NCBI GenBank assembly: GCA_937910305.1 | Contig: CALEPS010000194.1 | Span: 1-18,845, forward strand | Direction of reading: 5' to 3' | Source: an uncultured Bacteroidales bacterium | Lineage (GTDB): Bacteria; Bacteroidota; Bacteroidia; Bacteroidales; Paludibacteraceae | Length of the DNA: 18,845 nucleotides | Part shown: piece by piece, positions 7,224-12,758 of the stretch | Numbering within the stretch: position 1 is the stretch's first letter | How the letters are laid out: each line of letters begins with the position of its first letter | Program-made: the position numbers and the translations under genes | The notes under the pieces: model-generated | The model's database searches: none | What the model was told of the DNA's origin: nothing | The model's input: only the letters and a program-made list of their open reading frames with translations

Positions 7224-8455
7224 AACATATATTCCGGCACCTTTGGTTGCAGACATTAGACACATGGAATGTCTTTACTACCGAACTGAAACGCATCTTC
7301 CGAGACCCGGGAGTGATGGTTATTTTCTTTCTTGCCACGCTGGCTTACCCTGTTATCTACAAAGCCGTTTACTGGAACGACCAGATTACCGACATCCCGG
7401 TAGCGGTAGTGGATATGAGCCATTCGCCTGAGAGCCGTGAGTTTATCCATCAATGGAACGCCGCTCCGGAGGTCAAGGTAGTATATTATTGTACCTCCAT
7501 GTCGGAGGCAGAGCGGCTGCTGCGCGACCAGAAGATACACGGGATTCTTTATTTCCCGCATGATTACGCCGCACAACTGGCAGATCCGTTCGGACAAGCG
7601 CATTTGTCGCTCTACTGCGACATGTCTTCGTTTCTGTACATGAAAGGGGTCTATCTGAGTTGTAATATGGTGATGCTGGAGTCAATGAATAATATCCAGA
7701 TTGACCGCTATGAGCAAATGGGAACCGGCAAGGAGATGGCATGGTCGCTGGTACAGGAGGCTCCCTATTCCGAGACGGCATTGTTCACCCCAACAGGAGG
7801 TTACGGCTCGTTTCTTATCCCTGCTGTGTTGGTAATGATTCTTCACCAAACCCTTTTGTTCGGTATCTGTATGCTGGGCGGAACGGCACGCGAGGAAAAC
7901 AAAGAATTATACCGTATTCCCGGACGGGGAATGGGGTATTCCGTCTTCCGGCTTGTCTTGGGACGCTCAGCGGCATATTTCCTGATTTACTATGCATTGG
8001 CAGCTGTTTTGCTGATAGCCATGCCAAGGTTGTTCAATCTGCCGCATATAGGCCATGTAGGTGACTTGCTGCGGTTCATAGTGCCATTCCTGTTGGCCAC
8101 TATCTTCTTCGCTATGTGCGTGAGCGTATTCATCCGAAACAGGGAATCCGGAATAGTGTTGTTGATTTCCACTTCGCTTATCTTCCTCTTTATTGCCGGT
8201 ATCTCATGGCCGAAGGAACTGATACCGGACGCGTGGCGGTATCTGTCCTATATTATTCCTTATACAGCCGGTGCACACGGATTCATTCATATCAATTCCA
8301 TGGGGGCGACATTATGGACTACACGCACGGAATATATTACATTATGGATTCTAAGCGGCGCATATTTCTTGATTACTTGTTTGCTGTTTTTCTTTATCGG
8401 CAGGTACAAAGAGCGGAAAGAGAGTAAGCAATCTGAAAAACAGGTCAATCAATAG
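7220..8455 (+). CDS. ABC-2 type transporter permease (second of two)
   Basis: A 411-residue paralogue of the preceding protein. It has one helix near residues 33-51 (VMVIFFLATLAYPVIYKAVY), a periplasmic domain beginning TDIPVAVVDMSHSPESREF, and five C-terminal membrane segments including GIVLLISTSLIFLFIAGISW. The start was placed at the ATG overlapping the upstream stop (ATGA) because the protein family begins there; the frame is open further upstream only as a shadow. The last codons (V-N-Q-stop) lie inside copy B of the regulatory repeat, so the C-terminus was probably trimmed or rewritten when the repeat was placed there. It should pair with the first permease in the exporter. Confidence 0.88.
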   Translation: MKHIFRHLWLQTLDTWNVFTTELKRIFRDPGVMVIFFLATLAYPVIYKAVYWNDQITDIPVAVVDMSHSPESREFIHQWNAAPEVKVVYYCTSMSEAERLLRDQKIHGILYFPHDYAAQLADPFGQAHLSLYCDMSSFLYMKGVYLSCNMVMLESMNNIQIDRYEQMGTGKEMAWSLVQEAPYSETALFTPTGGYGSFLIPAVLVMILHQTLLFGICMLGGTAREENKELYRIPGRGMGYSVFRLVLGRSAAYFLIYYALAAVLLIAMPRLFNLPHIGHVGDLLRFIVPFLLATIFFAMCVSVFIRNRESGIVLLISTSLIFLFIAGISWPKELIPDAWRYLSYIIPYTAGAHGFIHINSMGATLWTTRTEYITLWILSGAYFLITCLLFFFIGRYKERKESKQSEKQVNQ

Positions 8456-8509
8456 GGAAATATGGAAAACTGACAAAGGGGGTATATGGCACATTGTTTG
8501 TTAGAAAAA
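8444..8509 (+). promoter_or_regulatory. Regulatory repeat, copy B (upstream of the paired membrane-protein genes)
   Basis: Nearly identical to copy A over about 60 bases: GTCAATCAATAGGGAAATAT, then GGAAAACTGACAAAG, one extra G, TATATGGCACAT and TGTTTG. Its first 12 bases form the final codons and stop of the second permease. The ATATGG hexamers are at 8460 and 8484, 24 bases apart. It ends 36 bases before the start codon at 8546. Confidence 0.7.
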
Positions 8510-8510
8510 T

Positions 8511-8545
8511 GTTAAATCGTTAAACTGTTAAATCGTTAAGTTGTT
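8511..8545. repeat. 8-bp tandem repeat abutting a start codon
   Basis: GTTAAATC, GTTAAACT, GTTAAATC, GTTAAGTT and a final GTT run straight into the ATG at 8546. The same octamer precedes the paralogous gene at 9009. There is no Shine-Dalgarno; the A/T-rich array may itself be the translation-initiation region. Confidence 0.7.
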
Positions 8546-8983
8546 ATGGCGGAACTGATCATACATAGTAACCAATTACTACCTGTGCCGAGGACAATAT
8601 ATTTTCAAAACAAGTACCTCTGCACAATCAAAAAGAAGGAAGAACGAGTGTCTGTCCCTGAAGGAAACGGATATTTGGAAGTACGGAGCATCGTACCGAT
8701 ATTCTCCTCACAAGCATATACACATATCGAGCCGGAACACCCTAATTATCTGATCATATCCGGCAAAGACAAGAGGTGGGATTTTATGTTGGTAATAGCA
8801 ATCCTCTTGTCTTTGGCCGGAACTTTGGTCGGGCGTATTGCGGCCGGTGCTACGACGGCGGTTCTGGTGCTCAAAAGGATAGCAGACGGTCTGGCTTTGG
8901 TATGGACTTTCCATAAACTGCGAATCGCGGACAAGTACTATAATACCGTTGCGTATAGTGTAGTGCCGGTGGAAAGGAGGTAA
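8546..8983 (+). CDS. Small membrane protein, paralogue of the next gene
   Basis: A 145-residue protein I do not recognise. Residues 1-75 are a soluble beta-rich region beginning MAELIIHSNQLLPVPRTIYF. Residues about 78-118 form one or two membrane segments (FMLVIAILLSLAGTLVGRI and VLVLKRIADGLALVWTF), and the tail KYYNTVAYSVVPVERR is short. The next gene shares the MAELII start, the IYF/V-x-N-K/R-x-x-x-x-I/V pattern, a KDK(E)RWWD/RWDF motif before the membrane part, and the same upstream octamers, so the two arose by duplication. It is the first gene after regulatory repeat B, so probable control by the AraC protein links it to the exporter. An envelope-associated function is inference. Confidence 0.75.
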   Translation: MAELIIHSNQLLPVPRTIYFQNKYLCTIKKKEERVSVPEGNGYLEVRSIVPIFSSQAYTHIEPEHPNYLIISGKDKRWDFMLVIAILLSLAGTLVGRIAAGATTAVLVLKRIADGLALVWTFHKLRIADKYYNTVAYSVVPVERR

Positions 8984-8989
8984 CGAGAC

Positions 8990-9008
8990 GTTAAATCGTT
9001 AAATTGTT
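8990..9008. repeat. 8-bp tandem repeat abutting the second paralogue's start
   Basis: GTTAAATC, GTTAAATT and a final GTT end directly at the ATG at 9009, as at 8511-8545. The AAAGGAGG at 8973-8980 is too far upstream to act as a ribosome binding site. Confidence 0.65.
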
Positions 9009-9647
9009 ATGGCGGAACTGATTATTACACACAGGCAGAAAGATTATTTGCTGAAGATGCCTTACCAAGTGATCATCAACGGTCGGCTGGTTGGAGTGAT
9101 GCGCACACCGCAGGCACGGCTGCGTCTGCCTGCCGGATATTATACCGTAACCATCCGCACGGGGAATTATATCCCCATCGGCAAGAAAGGCAAGACAATA
9201 GACATGACACTCTCTGCCACTGAGACAATCATGGTAAGCGATGAGGGCTATAACTGCCTCGATTTCAAGGACAAAGAGCGGTGGTGGGACATCGTTTTTA
9301 GCATTGACTTGGCTGCGTGGTTTGTTGCATTATTCCTCACCATCCCCCATCCTTGGAACATCGTTTACCATGTTTTATCGGACGGTTTCTTCGTGGCGTG
9401 GCTTATCCGACTGTTCTTCGTCCGCAAGCGCTATTATGCGCTGTCCGCTTATACAACAAGCGTTCCGCCGGAGGAGATCAAGCCCCGCAAGAGCCGTATG
9501 GAGCGGTATATGGAGGAGCACCGTGACGAGATTGCGGCGCGTCAGCAACAACTCTATGCGCGTCAGCAGGAACGTGCGCTCAACCGCCAGCGCAGGCGGT
9601 ACAAATGGCAACAATGGAAAGAGAAACATCTGAAACGAAAGAAATAA
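9009..9647 (+). CDS. Membrane protein with PEGA-like N-terminal domain and basic C-terminal tail
   Basis: A 212-residue protein without a firm family match. Residues about 15-55 read YQVIINGRLVGVMRTPQ then LRLPAGYYTVTIRTGNY, resembling the PEGA-type pattern (short beta strands, N-G-x-x-x-G, L-P-x-G-x-Y-x-V). After DKERWWDIVF there are two membrane segments (about 96-113 and 118-136). The last 70 residues are strongly basic and helical, with QQQLYARQQERALNRQRRRY, and are probably cytoplasmic. It is a longer paralogue of the protein encoded just upstream (25-base gap). The following gene starts 3 bases after its stop, which supports one transcript from regulatory repeat B. Role unknown. Confidence 0.75.
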   Translation: MAELIITHRQKDYLLKMPYQVIINGRLVGVMRTPQARLRLPAGYYTVTIRTGNYIPIGKKGKTIDMTLSATETIMVSDEGYNCLDFKDKERWWDIVFSIDLAAWFVALFLTIPHPWNIVYHVLSDGFFVAWLIRLFFVRKRYYALSAYTTSVPPEEIKPRKSRMERYMEEHRDEIAARQQQLYARQQERALNRQRRRYKWQQWKEKHLKRKK

Positions 9648-9650
9648 ACT

Positions 9651-10292
9651 ATGGCATCGAATACACAAAATAATATGAACTATCAGCCCGGGGCGCAGTA
9701 CATGCACGCTCTGACTTTGGCGACAGAGGCGTATATTTCCCAATTCAGCAAAAAAGAAGTTCAGGCTTCGGCTGTACAAATCATTATGCAACTGAATCAA
9801 GGCATGGCTCTCGCAGTAGAAAACATTGGGTTGGCAGAAGCGATGTTAGAGAAAGCTGTTGAGCAGGCAGAGCAGTTGTCAGAACGCGGCTACGGAGGCT
9901 ATGCGCAGGCTATCGGTTATGCCGTCCATTTCAATTATTTCATTTCCGAAGGATTGGCAGAAGCAATCGTTTTGCCGGAGTTATTAAGGTCGTACGGTGC
10001 GAAGGTGGAGCAGAAAATTGCTTCGCTGGCTCGCCAGACAGGTATAGTGGCTATCGACCTGCCGGACGAGCGCACTACACGGCTTTTTATTAGTTGGATA
10101 GAGCAGCAACGCGTCCTGTTCGAGTTGCCGGACAGCATCGAACAAATGCATCCGCAGGATATTCCGGATATCATTGACGATACTCTGGATGAAGCGCTGC
10201 ATTTCTATCCAACGCCGGTATTCTATGATGCTATAGACTTGGAGCAGTTCCTCGCGCTGCTCCTTGCCCCCAATACCAACAAAAAGGATTGA
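9651..10292 (+). CDS. Conserved-looking alpha-helical protein of unknown function
   Basis: A 213-residue, mostly acidic, predicted soluble protein. I do not recognise the family. There is no signal peptide or membrane segment. Residues about 25-75 are rich in Ala, Glu and Gln and helical (LNQGMALAVENIGLAEAMLE), and the C-terminal half is acidic with MHPQDIPDIIDDTLDEAL. It starts 3 bases after the upstream stop and ends 3 bases before the next gene, so it belongs to the operon 8546-11078. That operon joins two membrane proteins, this protein and a barrel enzyme. Confidence 0.7.
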   Translation: MASNTQNNMNYQPGAQYMHALTLATEAYISQFSKKEVQASAVQIIMQLNQGMALAVENIGLAEAMLEKAVEQAEQLSERGYGGYAQAIGYAVHFNYFISEGLAEAIVLPELLRSYGAKVEQKIASLARQTGIVAIDLPDERTTRLFISWIEQQRVLFELPDSIEQMHPQDIPDIIDDTLDEALHFYPTPVFYDAIDLEQFLALLLAPNTNKKD

Positions 10293-10295
10293 GTT

Positions 10296-11078
10296 ATGCA
10301 AACAAACAAGAACATCCCCAAAGTAACGAGTCGGTTGCGGCATAATATCCTATGCCTGCCCTCCGAGATACGCGAGGCAAGCGGAATCGTAATCAACGGC
10401 AGGCGTATTAAAAGTCTTATCTTCACGACCGACATAGCCGTGATACGCAACTGCGATGCGGATGCAGTGTTTGCGGTCTATCCGTTCACACCTCAGCAGA
10501 CCATCAGCGAGGCCATCATCAAACATTGCTCGCGTCCGGTGTTTTGCGGCATCGGCGGTGGCACAACGCACGGCGTACGCACGATTACCCTTGCCAAAGA
10601 TGCGGAGAGCCAAGGTGCCATGGGCGTAGTGATGAATGCGCCGACGAGCAATCTGAACCTGCAATTAGTGTCGAGGGCGATAGACATCCCTATTGTGGTG
10701 ACGGTCATCAGCGAAGATACGGATTTTGCCGCACGTATCGAGTCCGGCGCGTCCATACTGAACGTGGCAGGCGGACACAAAACGATTGGCATCGTCCGTA
10801 ACATCCGCCGGCAGTTCCCTGATATTCCGATAATAGCGACAGGCGGTCCGACCACTGAGAGCATCCATCAGACCATTCAAGCAGGAGCGAACGCTATCAC
10901 TTTCACCCCTCCGTCGCTGCAAGAGATGTTCCGCCAAGTGATGGAGCAATACCGCGAAGAGCCGTTCACGAACAACGATCTTGCGGAACTGGTGCCTGCA
11001 CAGCAGAAACTGCTGCGTTTTCTGAAAGCATATATTGACCTTGATACGGAGAAACCGAACGATACATGCATCCGCTAA
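10296..11078 (+). CDS. Predicted (beta/alpha)8-barrel protein, family often auto-annotated as hydrolase
   Basis: A 260-residue soluble protein. Segments match a conserved family I recall mainly from Firmicutes: CLPSEIREASGIVINGRRIK near the start, ADAVFAVYPFTPQQTI, the glycine-rich FCGIGGGTTHG, GAMGVVMNAPTSN, the strand-end motif IIATGGPTTESI and ANAITFTPPSLQE. The regular strand-glycine pattern and the late ATGGPT and TFTPP motifs suggest a TIM barrel with a phosphate-binding site. I know of no proven reaction for the family, so the name 'hydrolase' should not be trusted. It is the last intact gene of the operon. A decayed cardiolipin-synthase-like start overlaps its 3' end by 13 bases. Confidence 0.75.
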   Translation: MQTNKNIPKVTSRLRHNILCLPSEIREASGIVINGRRIKSLIFTTDIAVIRNCDADAVFAVYPFTPQQTISEAIIKHCSRPVFCGIGGGTTHGVRTITLAKDAESQGAMGVVMNAPTSNLNLQLVSRAIDIPIVVTVISEDTDFAARIESGASILNVAGGHKTIGIVRNIRRQFPDIPIIATGGPTTESIHQTIQAGANAITFTPPSLQEMFRQVMEQYREEPFTNNDLAELVPAQQKLLRFLKAYIDLDTEKPNDTCIR

Positions 11079-11137
11079 TTATCATATTCCTGACGCTGCT
11101 TGGCGTGGCGGTGCTTTTCTGGCTGGTGTTCAGCATT
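11066..11137 (+). pseudogene. Decayed 5' end of a second cardiolipin-synthase-like gene
   Basis: The 24 codons from ATG 11066 encode MHPLIIIFLTLLGVAVLFWL then VFSI. The intact gene at 15224 begins MNTWGIILLTLFGVAVLLWL then VFGI. The DNA is also clearly alike (for example TTGGCGTGGCGGTGCT is shared). Similarity stops abruptly after 11137; the frame continues to 11368 with no family resemblance. Overlap with the preceding stop suggests it was once the last gene of the 8546-11078 operon. The copies differ at roughly one base in six by eye, so this is not a fresh duplication. Confidence 0.65.
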
Positions 11138-11195
11138 TCTCCTATTCCTCCGTTCGACAGTTCTCTTGTTTCTCCCTTCGGTATTTCCACTTTGC

Positions 11196-11215
11196 ATCCG
11201 CCAAGATTGGCGGAT
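11196..11215. repeat. 20-bp palindrome, copy 1
   Basis: ATCCGCCAA-GA-TTGGCGGAT is a perfect 9-bp inverted repeat with a 2-base centre. A copy differing by one central base is at 11469-11488. Together they bracket a promoter module and an 11-bp minisatellite. It could be an operator, a hairpin or a mobile-element end. Confidence 0.7.
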
Positions 11216-11258
11216 AGGAAATGCCGTCGTGTATCATATGCTTTCTGTATATTTTGGC

Positions 11259-11330
11259 ATAAAATCCCGCCCCGTTGTACGATTTCTGCAAAAAACACTT
11301 GCATATCTCCGAAAAAAGCAGTACCTTTGC
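11259..11330 (+). promoter_or_regulatory. Repeated promoter module, copy 1
   Basis: It contains ATAAAATCCCGCCCCG, then CGATTTCTGCAAA, TTGC (11299-11302), 19 bases and TACCTTTG (11322-11329), a close match to the Bacteroidota consensus. The same module occurs at 12074-12143 and, less completely, at 16641-16671. Transcription would start near 11336, giving a leader of about 190 bases before the gene at 11527. Confidence 0.75.
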
Positions 11331-11348
11331 ACCTGATTTGCTGCTTTC

Positions 11349-11414
11349 AACTATTAGCGAATCATTAGTGATTCTTTAGTGATTAGTTAGTGATTCATTA
11401 GTTATTCGTTAGTG
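11349..11414. repeat. Six-unit 11-bp tandem repeat
   Basis: Six consecutive 11-mers with consensus near ATTCATTAGTG: AACTATTAGCG, AATCATTAGTG, ATTCTTTAGTG, ATTAGTTAGTG, ATTCATTAGTT and ATTCGTTAGTG. It starts a dozen bases after the predicted transcription start of promoter module 1, so it lies in the 5' leader of the 11527 gene. Confidence 0.8.
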
Positions 11415-11468
11415 AGTAAGCAAATCACACCGTAAGAACAGTATAACATCTGTAACATTCCCCATAGT

Positions 11469-11488
11469 ATCCGCCAAGTTTGGCGGAT
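11469..11488. repeat. 20-bp palindrome, copy 2
   Basis: ATCCGCCAA-GT-TTGGCGGAT differs from copy 1 (11196-11215) only in the central dinucleotide. It lies in the leader about 40 bases before the start codon at 11527. The rest of the 448-base gap from 11079 holds the cardiolipin-synthase-like remnant, promoter module 1 and the 11-mer array; no other gene is seen. Confidence 0.7.
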
Positions 11489-11526
11489 CTAAATCGTACA
11501 TCGTAAATGATTAAATCGTAAATTAT

Positions 11527-12057
11527 ATGGCACGTGTCACCCTCACCCATCCCTTTGCCGAGATCCACGGTTCCATCGGCAAGGACAAGATCATCAACCG
11601 TCAGAAAAAGTACCGCGACGAGCGCGGACGCGTCATCCATGAAGGTATTCAGGAAGCCTATACCGTCAAGCACCCGCGCGACTACAAGAAGAACCCGCCC
11701 AAGGGAGCCGAACTCGCCAATTTCAACCGTTGGACGGAAGCCTGCCGGCGTACCTCTCAAATCCTCTTCATCGCGCGCCTTGACCTCCTCCCCGCAGACC
11801 AACAGGAACAAGCCATCGCCGCCGAGTACCGCCACCGCCGGTTCTCACACATCCCCGAGTACTACACCCTTGACGAAGCCCGCGCACTCCTCGCCGAGTA
11901 CAAAGACCGTTTCAACGCCCAACTCCCCAACACGCGCGGAACGCACCCCGATGCCAATGCACCCCTTGACCCGCTCAAAGGCACCGGCAAACGTTATGCC
12001 CAATTCCCGGCTTTCCTCCGCGCCATCATCCATAACCAACTCAAATCCGCCAACTAA
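11527..12057 (+). CDS. Basic 176-residue protein of unknown function
   Basis: No signal peptide or membrane segment. The first 60 residues carry the most distinctive text: HPFAEIHGSIGKDKIINRQK, then RDERGRVIHEGIQEAYTVKH and PRDYKKNPPKGAELANFNRW. I have an impression of similar short proteins repeated in Bacteroidales genomes but cannot name a family. Later parts are helical (LLPADQQEQAIAAEYRHRRF) and the C-terminus is proline-rich. Codon use is unusual: codons end very often in C, and the gene is visibly richer in G+C than its neighbours, suggesting transfer or strong selection on expression. It is monocistronic, with its own promoter module, minisatellite and palindrome upstream, and promoter module 2 starts 17 bases after its stop. 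A DNA- or RNA-binding role is only a guess from the charge. Confidence 0.75.
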   Translation: MARVTLTHPFAEIHGSIGKDKIINRQKKYRDERGRVIHEGIQEAYTVKHPRDYKKNPPKGAELANFNRWTEACRRTSQILFIARLDLLPADQQEQAIAAEYRHRRFSHIPEYYTLDEARALLAEYKDRFNAQLPNTRGTHPDANAPLDPLKGTGKRYAQFPAFLRAIIHNQLKSAN

Positions 12058-12073
12058 CACTGCCTATTCCGAC

Positions 12074-12143
12074 ATAAAATCCCGCCCCGCAATACGATTT
12101 CTGCAAATAAATTTGCATATATCAAAAAAAAATCGTACCTTTG
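12074..12143 (+). promoter_or_regulatory. Repeated promoter module, copy 2
   Basis: ATAAAATCCCGCCCCG (12074-12089) and CGATTTCTGCAAA match copy 1. TTGC (12113-12116, within TTTGCATAT), 19 bases and TACCTTTG (12136-12143) follow. Transcription would begin near 12150, 20 bases before the small gene at 12170. Confidence 0.75.
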
Positions 12144-12169
12144 CAGCCGATATTGGAATATTATACACT

Positions 12170-12409
12170 ATGATGCAACTAATCAACAACGGTATAGTAC
12201 TTCTTGAGCACGAGAAACCGCGTGCAGCAAGAACCAACACCTTGACCCTTCGTGCCAAGCGTCTTTCGCATGGCATTAAGAAAACCGTCCGTCCCCAACT
12301 CATGAGCAAGGAGGACTTTTTTGCGAATGTCATTAACAAACCATCTAATGTATGCAACAAAACCACATTCCAATTTCGCACCCCGTCTATTGGTGGCATA
12401 GACTTATAA
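12170..12409 (+). CDS. Small basic protein of unknown function
   Basis: A 79-residue frame starting ATGATG, beginning MMQLINNGIVLLEHEKPRAA. The centre is rich in Lys, Arg and Thr (RTNTLTLRAKRLSHGIKKTV) and the end is PSIGGIDL. There is no signal peptide. The only support for a real gene is its place directly after a strong promoter module, 20 bases from the predicted transcription start, and its good codon structure. Translation could also begin at the second ATG (12173). It lies upstream of a structured RNA. Not recognised. Confidence 0.5.
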   Translation: MMQLINNGIVLLEHEKPRAARTNTLTLRAKRLSHGIKKTVRPQLMSKEDFFANVINKPSNVCNKTTFQFRTPSIGGIDL

Positions 12410-12493
12410 TGTCAAATCAATAAGAAATAGATTAACGAATATACTCGCCTATGAAACAAAACAACTAAAAGAAGGCAATATACATAAAATTAT

Positions 12494-12674
12494 AGCGTTT
12501 TAGCTCAAATACTTGGGTCTAAGAAAGCTGGACACTTATCTTAAGACTTAAAACACACCAAGGAACAAGCCAAAATGCTCACGTTGAAGCGTGGGCTTTG
12601 TTCGTATAGATTTGGTGTGTTAGGTAGTCCAGCAAATCCTTTAGACCCAGATTGAAGCAACTTAGCTCCACGCT
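12494..12674 (+). ncRNA. Structured RNA element, copy 1 (unknown family)
   Basis: Nested helices, outside to inside: AGCGT/ACGCT (12494-12498 with 12670-12674); GGGTCTAA/TTAGACCC (12515-12522 with 12641-12648); GCTGGAC/GTCCAGC (12527-12533 with 12627-12633); ACACACCAA/TTGGTGTGT (12553-12561 with 12612-12620); GAACAA/TTGTTC (12563-12568 with 12598-12603); and tip GCTCACG/CGTGGGC (12577-12583 with 12590-12596) with a 6-base loop. A second copy at 18376-18555 keeps this layout with different paired bases. A T-G pair in the tip stem favours the plus strand as transcript. Similarity between the copies also covers about 45 bases upstream. A T-run follows at 12675. It may be the leader of the lipoprotein operon starting at 12759 or an independent RNA. 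Confidence 0.7.
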
Positions 12675-12686
12675 CTTTTTATGCGC

Positions 12687-12740
12687 CTCACTCTCATCCC
12701 TATGCGAGCTAACGGAGTATTCGAAAAGCCGTTAAGTGAG
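12687..12740 (+). other. Second hairpin between the structured RNA and the lipoprotein operon
   Basis: CTCACT (12687-12692) pairs with AGTGAG (12735-12740). Just inside, TAACGG (12710-12715) pairs with CCGTTA (12729-12734), so the two right arms are contiguous. It ends about 18 bases before the first possible start codon and could influence translation of 12759. No counterpart follows the RNA at 18376. Confidence 0.45.
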
Positions 12741-12758
12741 TAGAAAAACACAAATTAA

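Noticed and set aside
8973..8980. AAAGGAGG as a Shine-Dalgarno for the gene at 9009.
   Set aside because: Nearly 30 bases from the start codon, and it encodes the E-R-R end of the previous protein; Bacteroidota rarely use such sites.
11534..12169. A long open frame joined to the 12170 gene and overlapping the 11527 gene in another frame.
   Set aside because: Its Ser/Thr/Pro/Arg-rich translation is a shadow of the C-ending codons of the 11527 gene; only the part after the ATG at 12170 follows a promoter.
12494..12674. Integron attC sites as the explanation of the paired structured elements (GCCTAAC occurs in copy 2).
   Set aside because: The matching GTTRRRY box is missing at the other end, copy 1 lacks GCCTAAC, there are too many helices, the length is above the usual attC range, and no integrase is seen.
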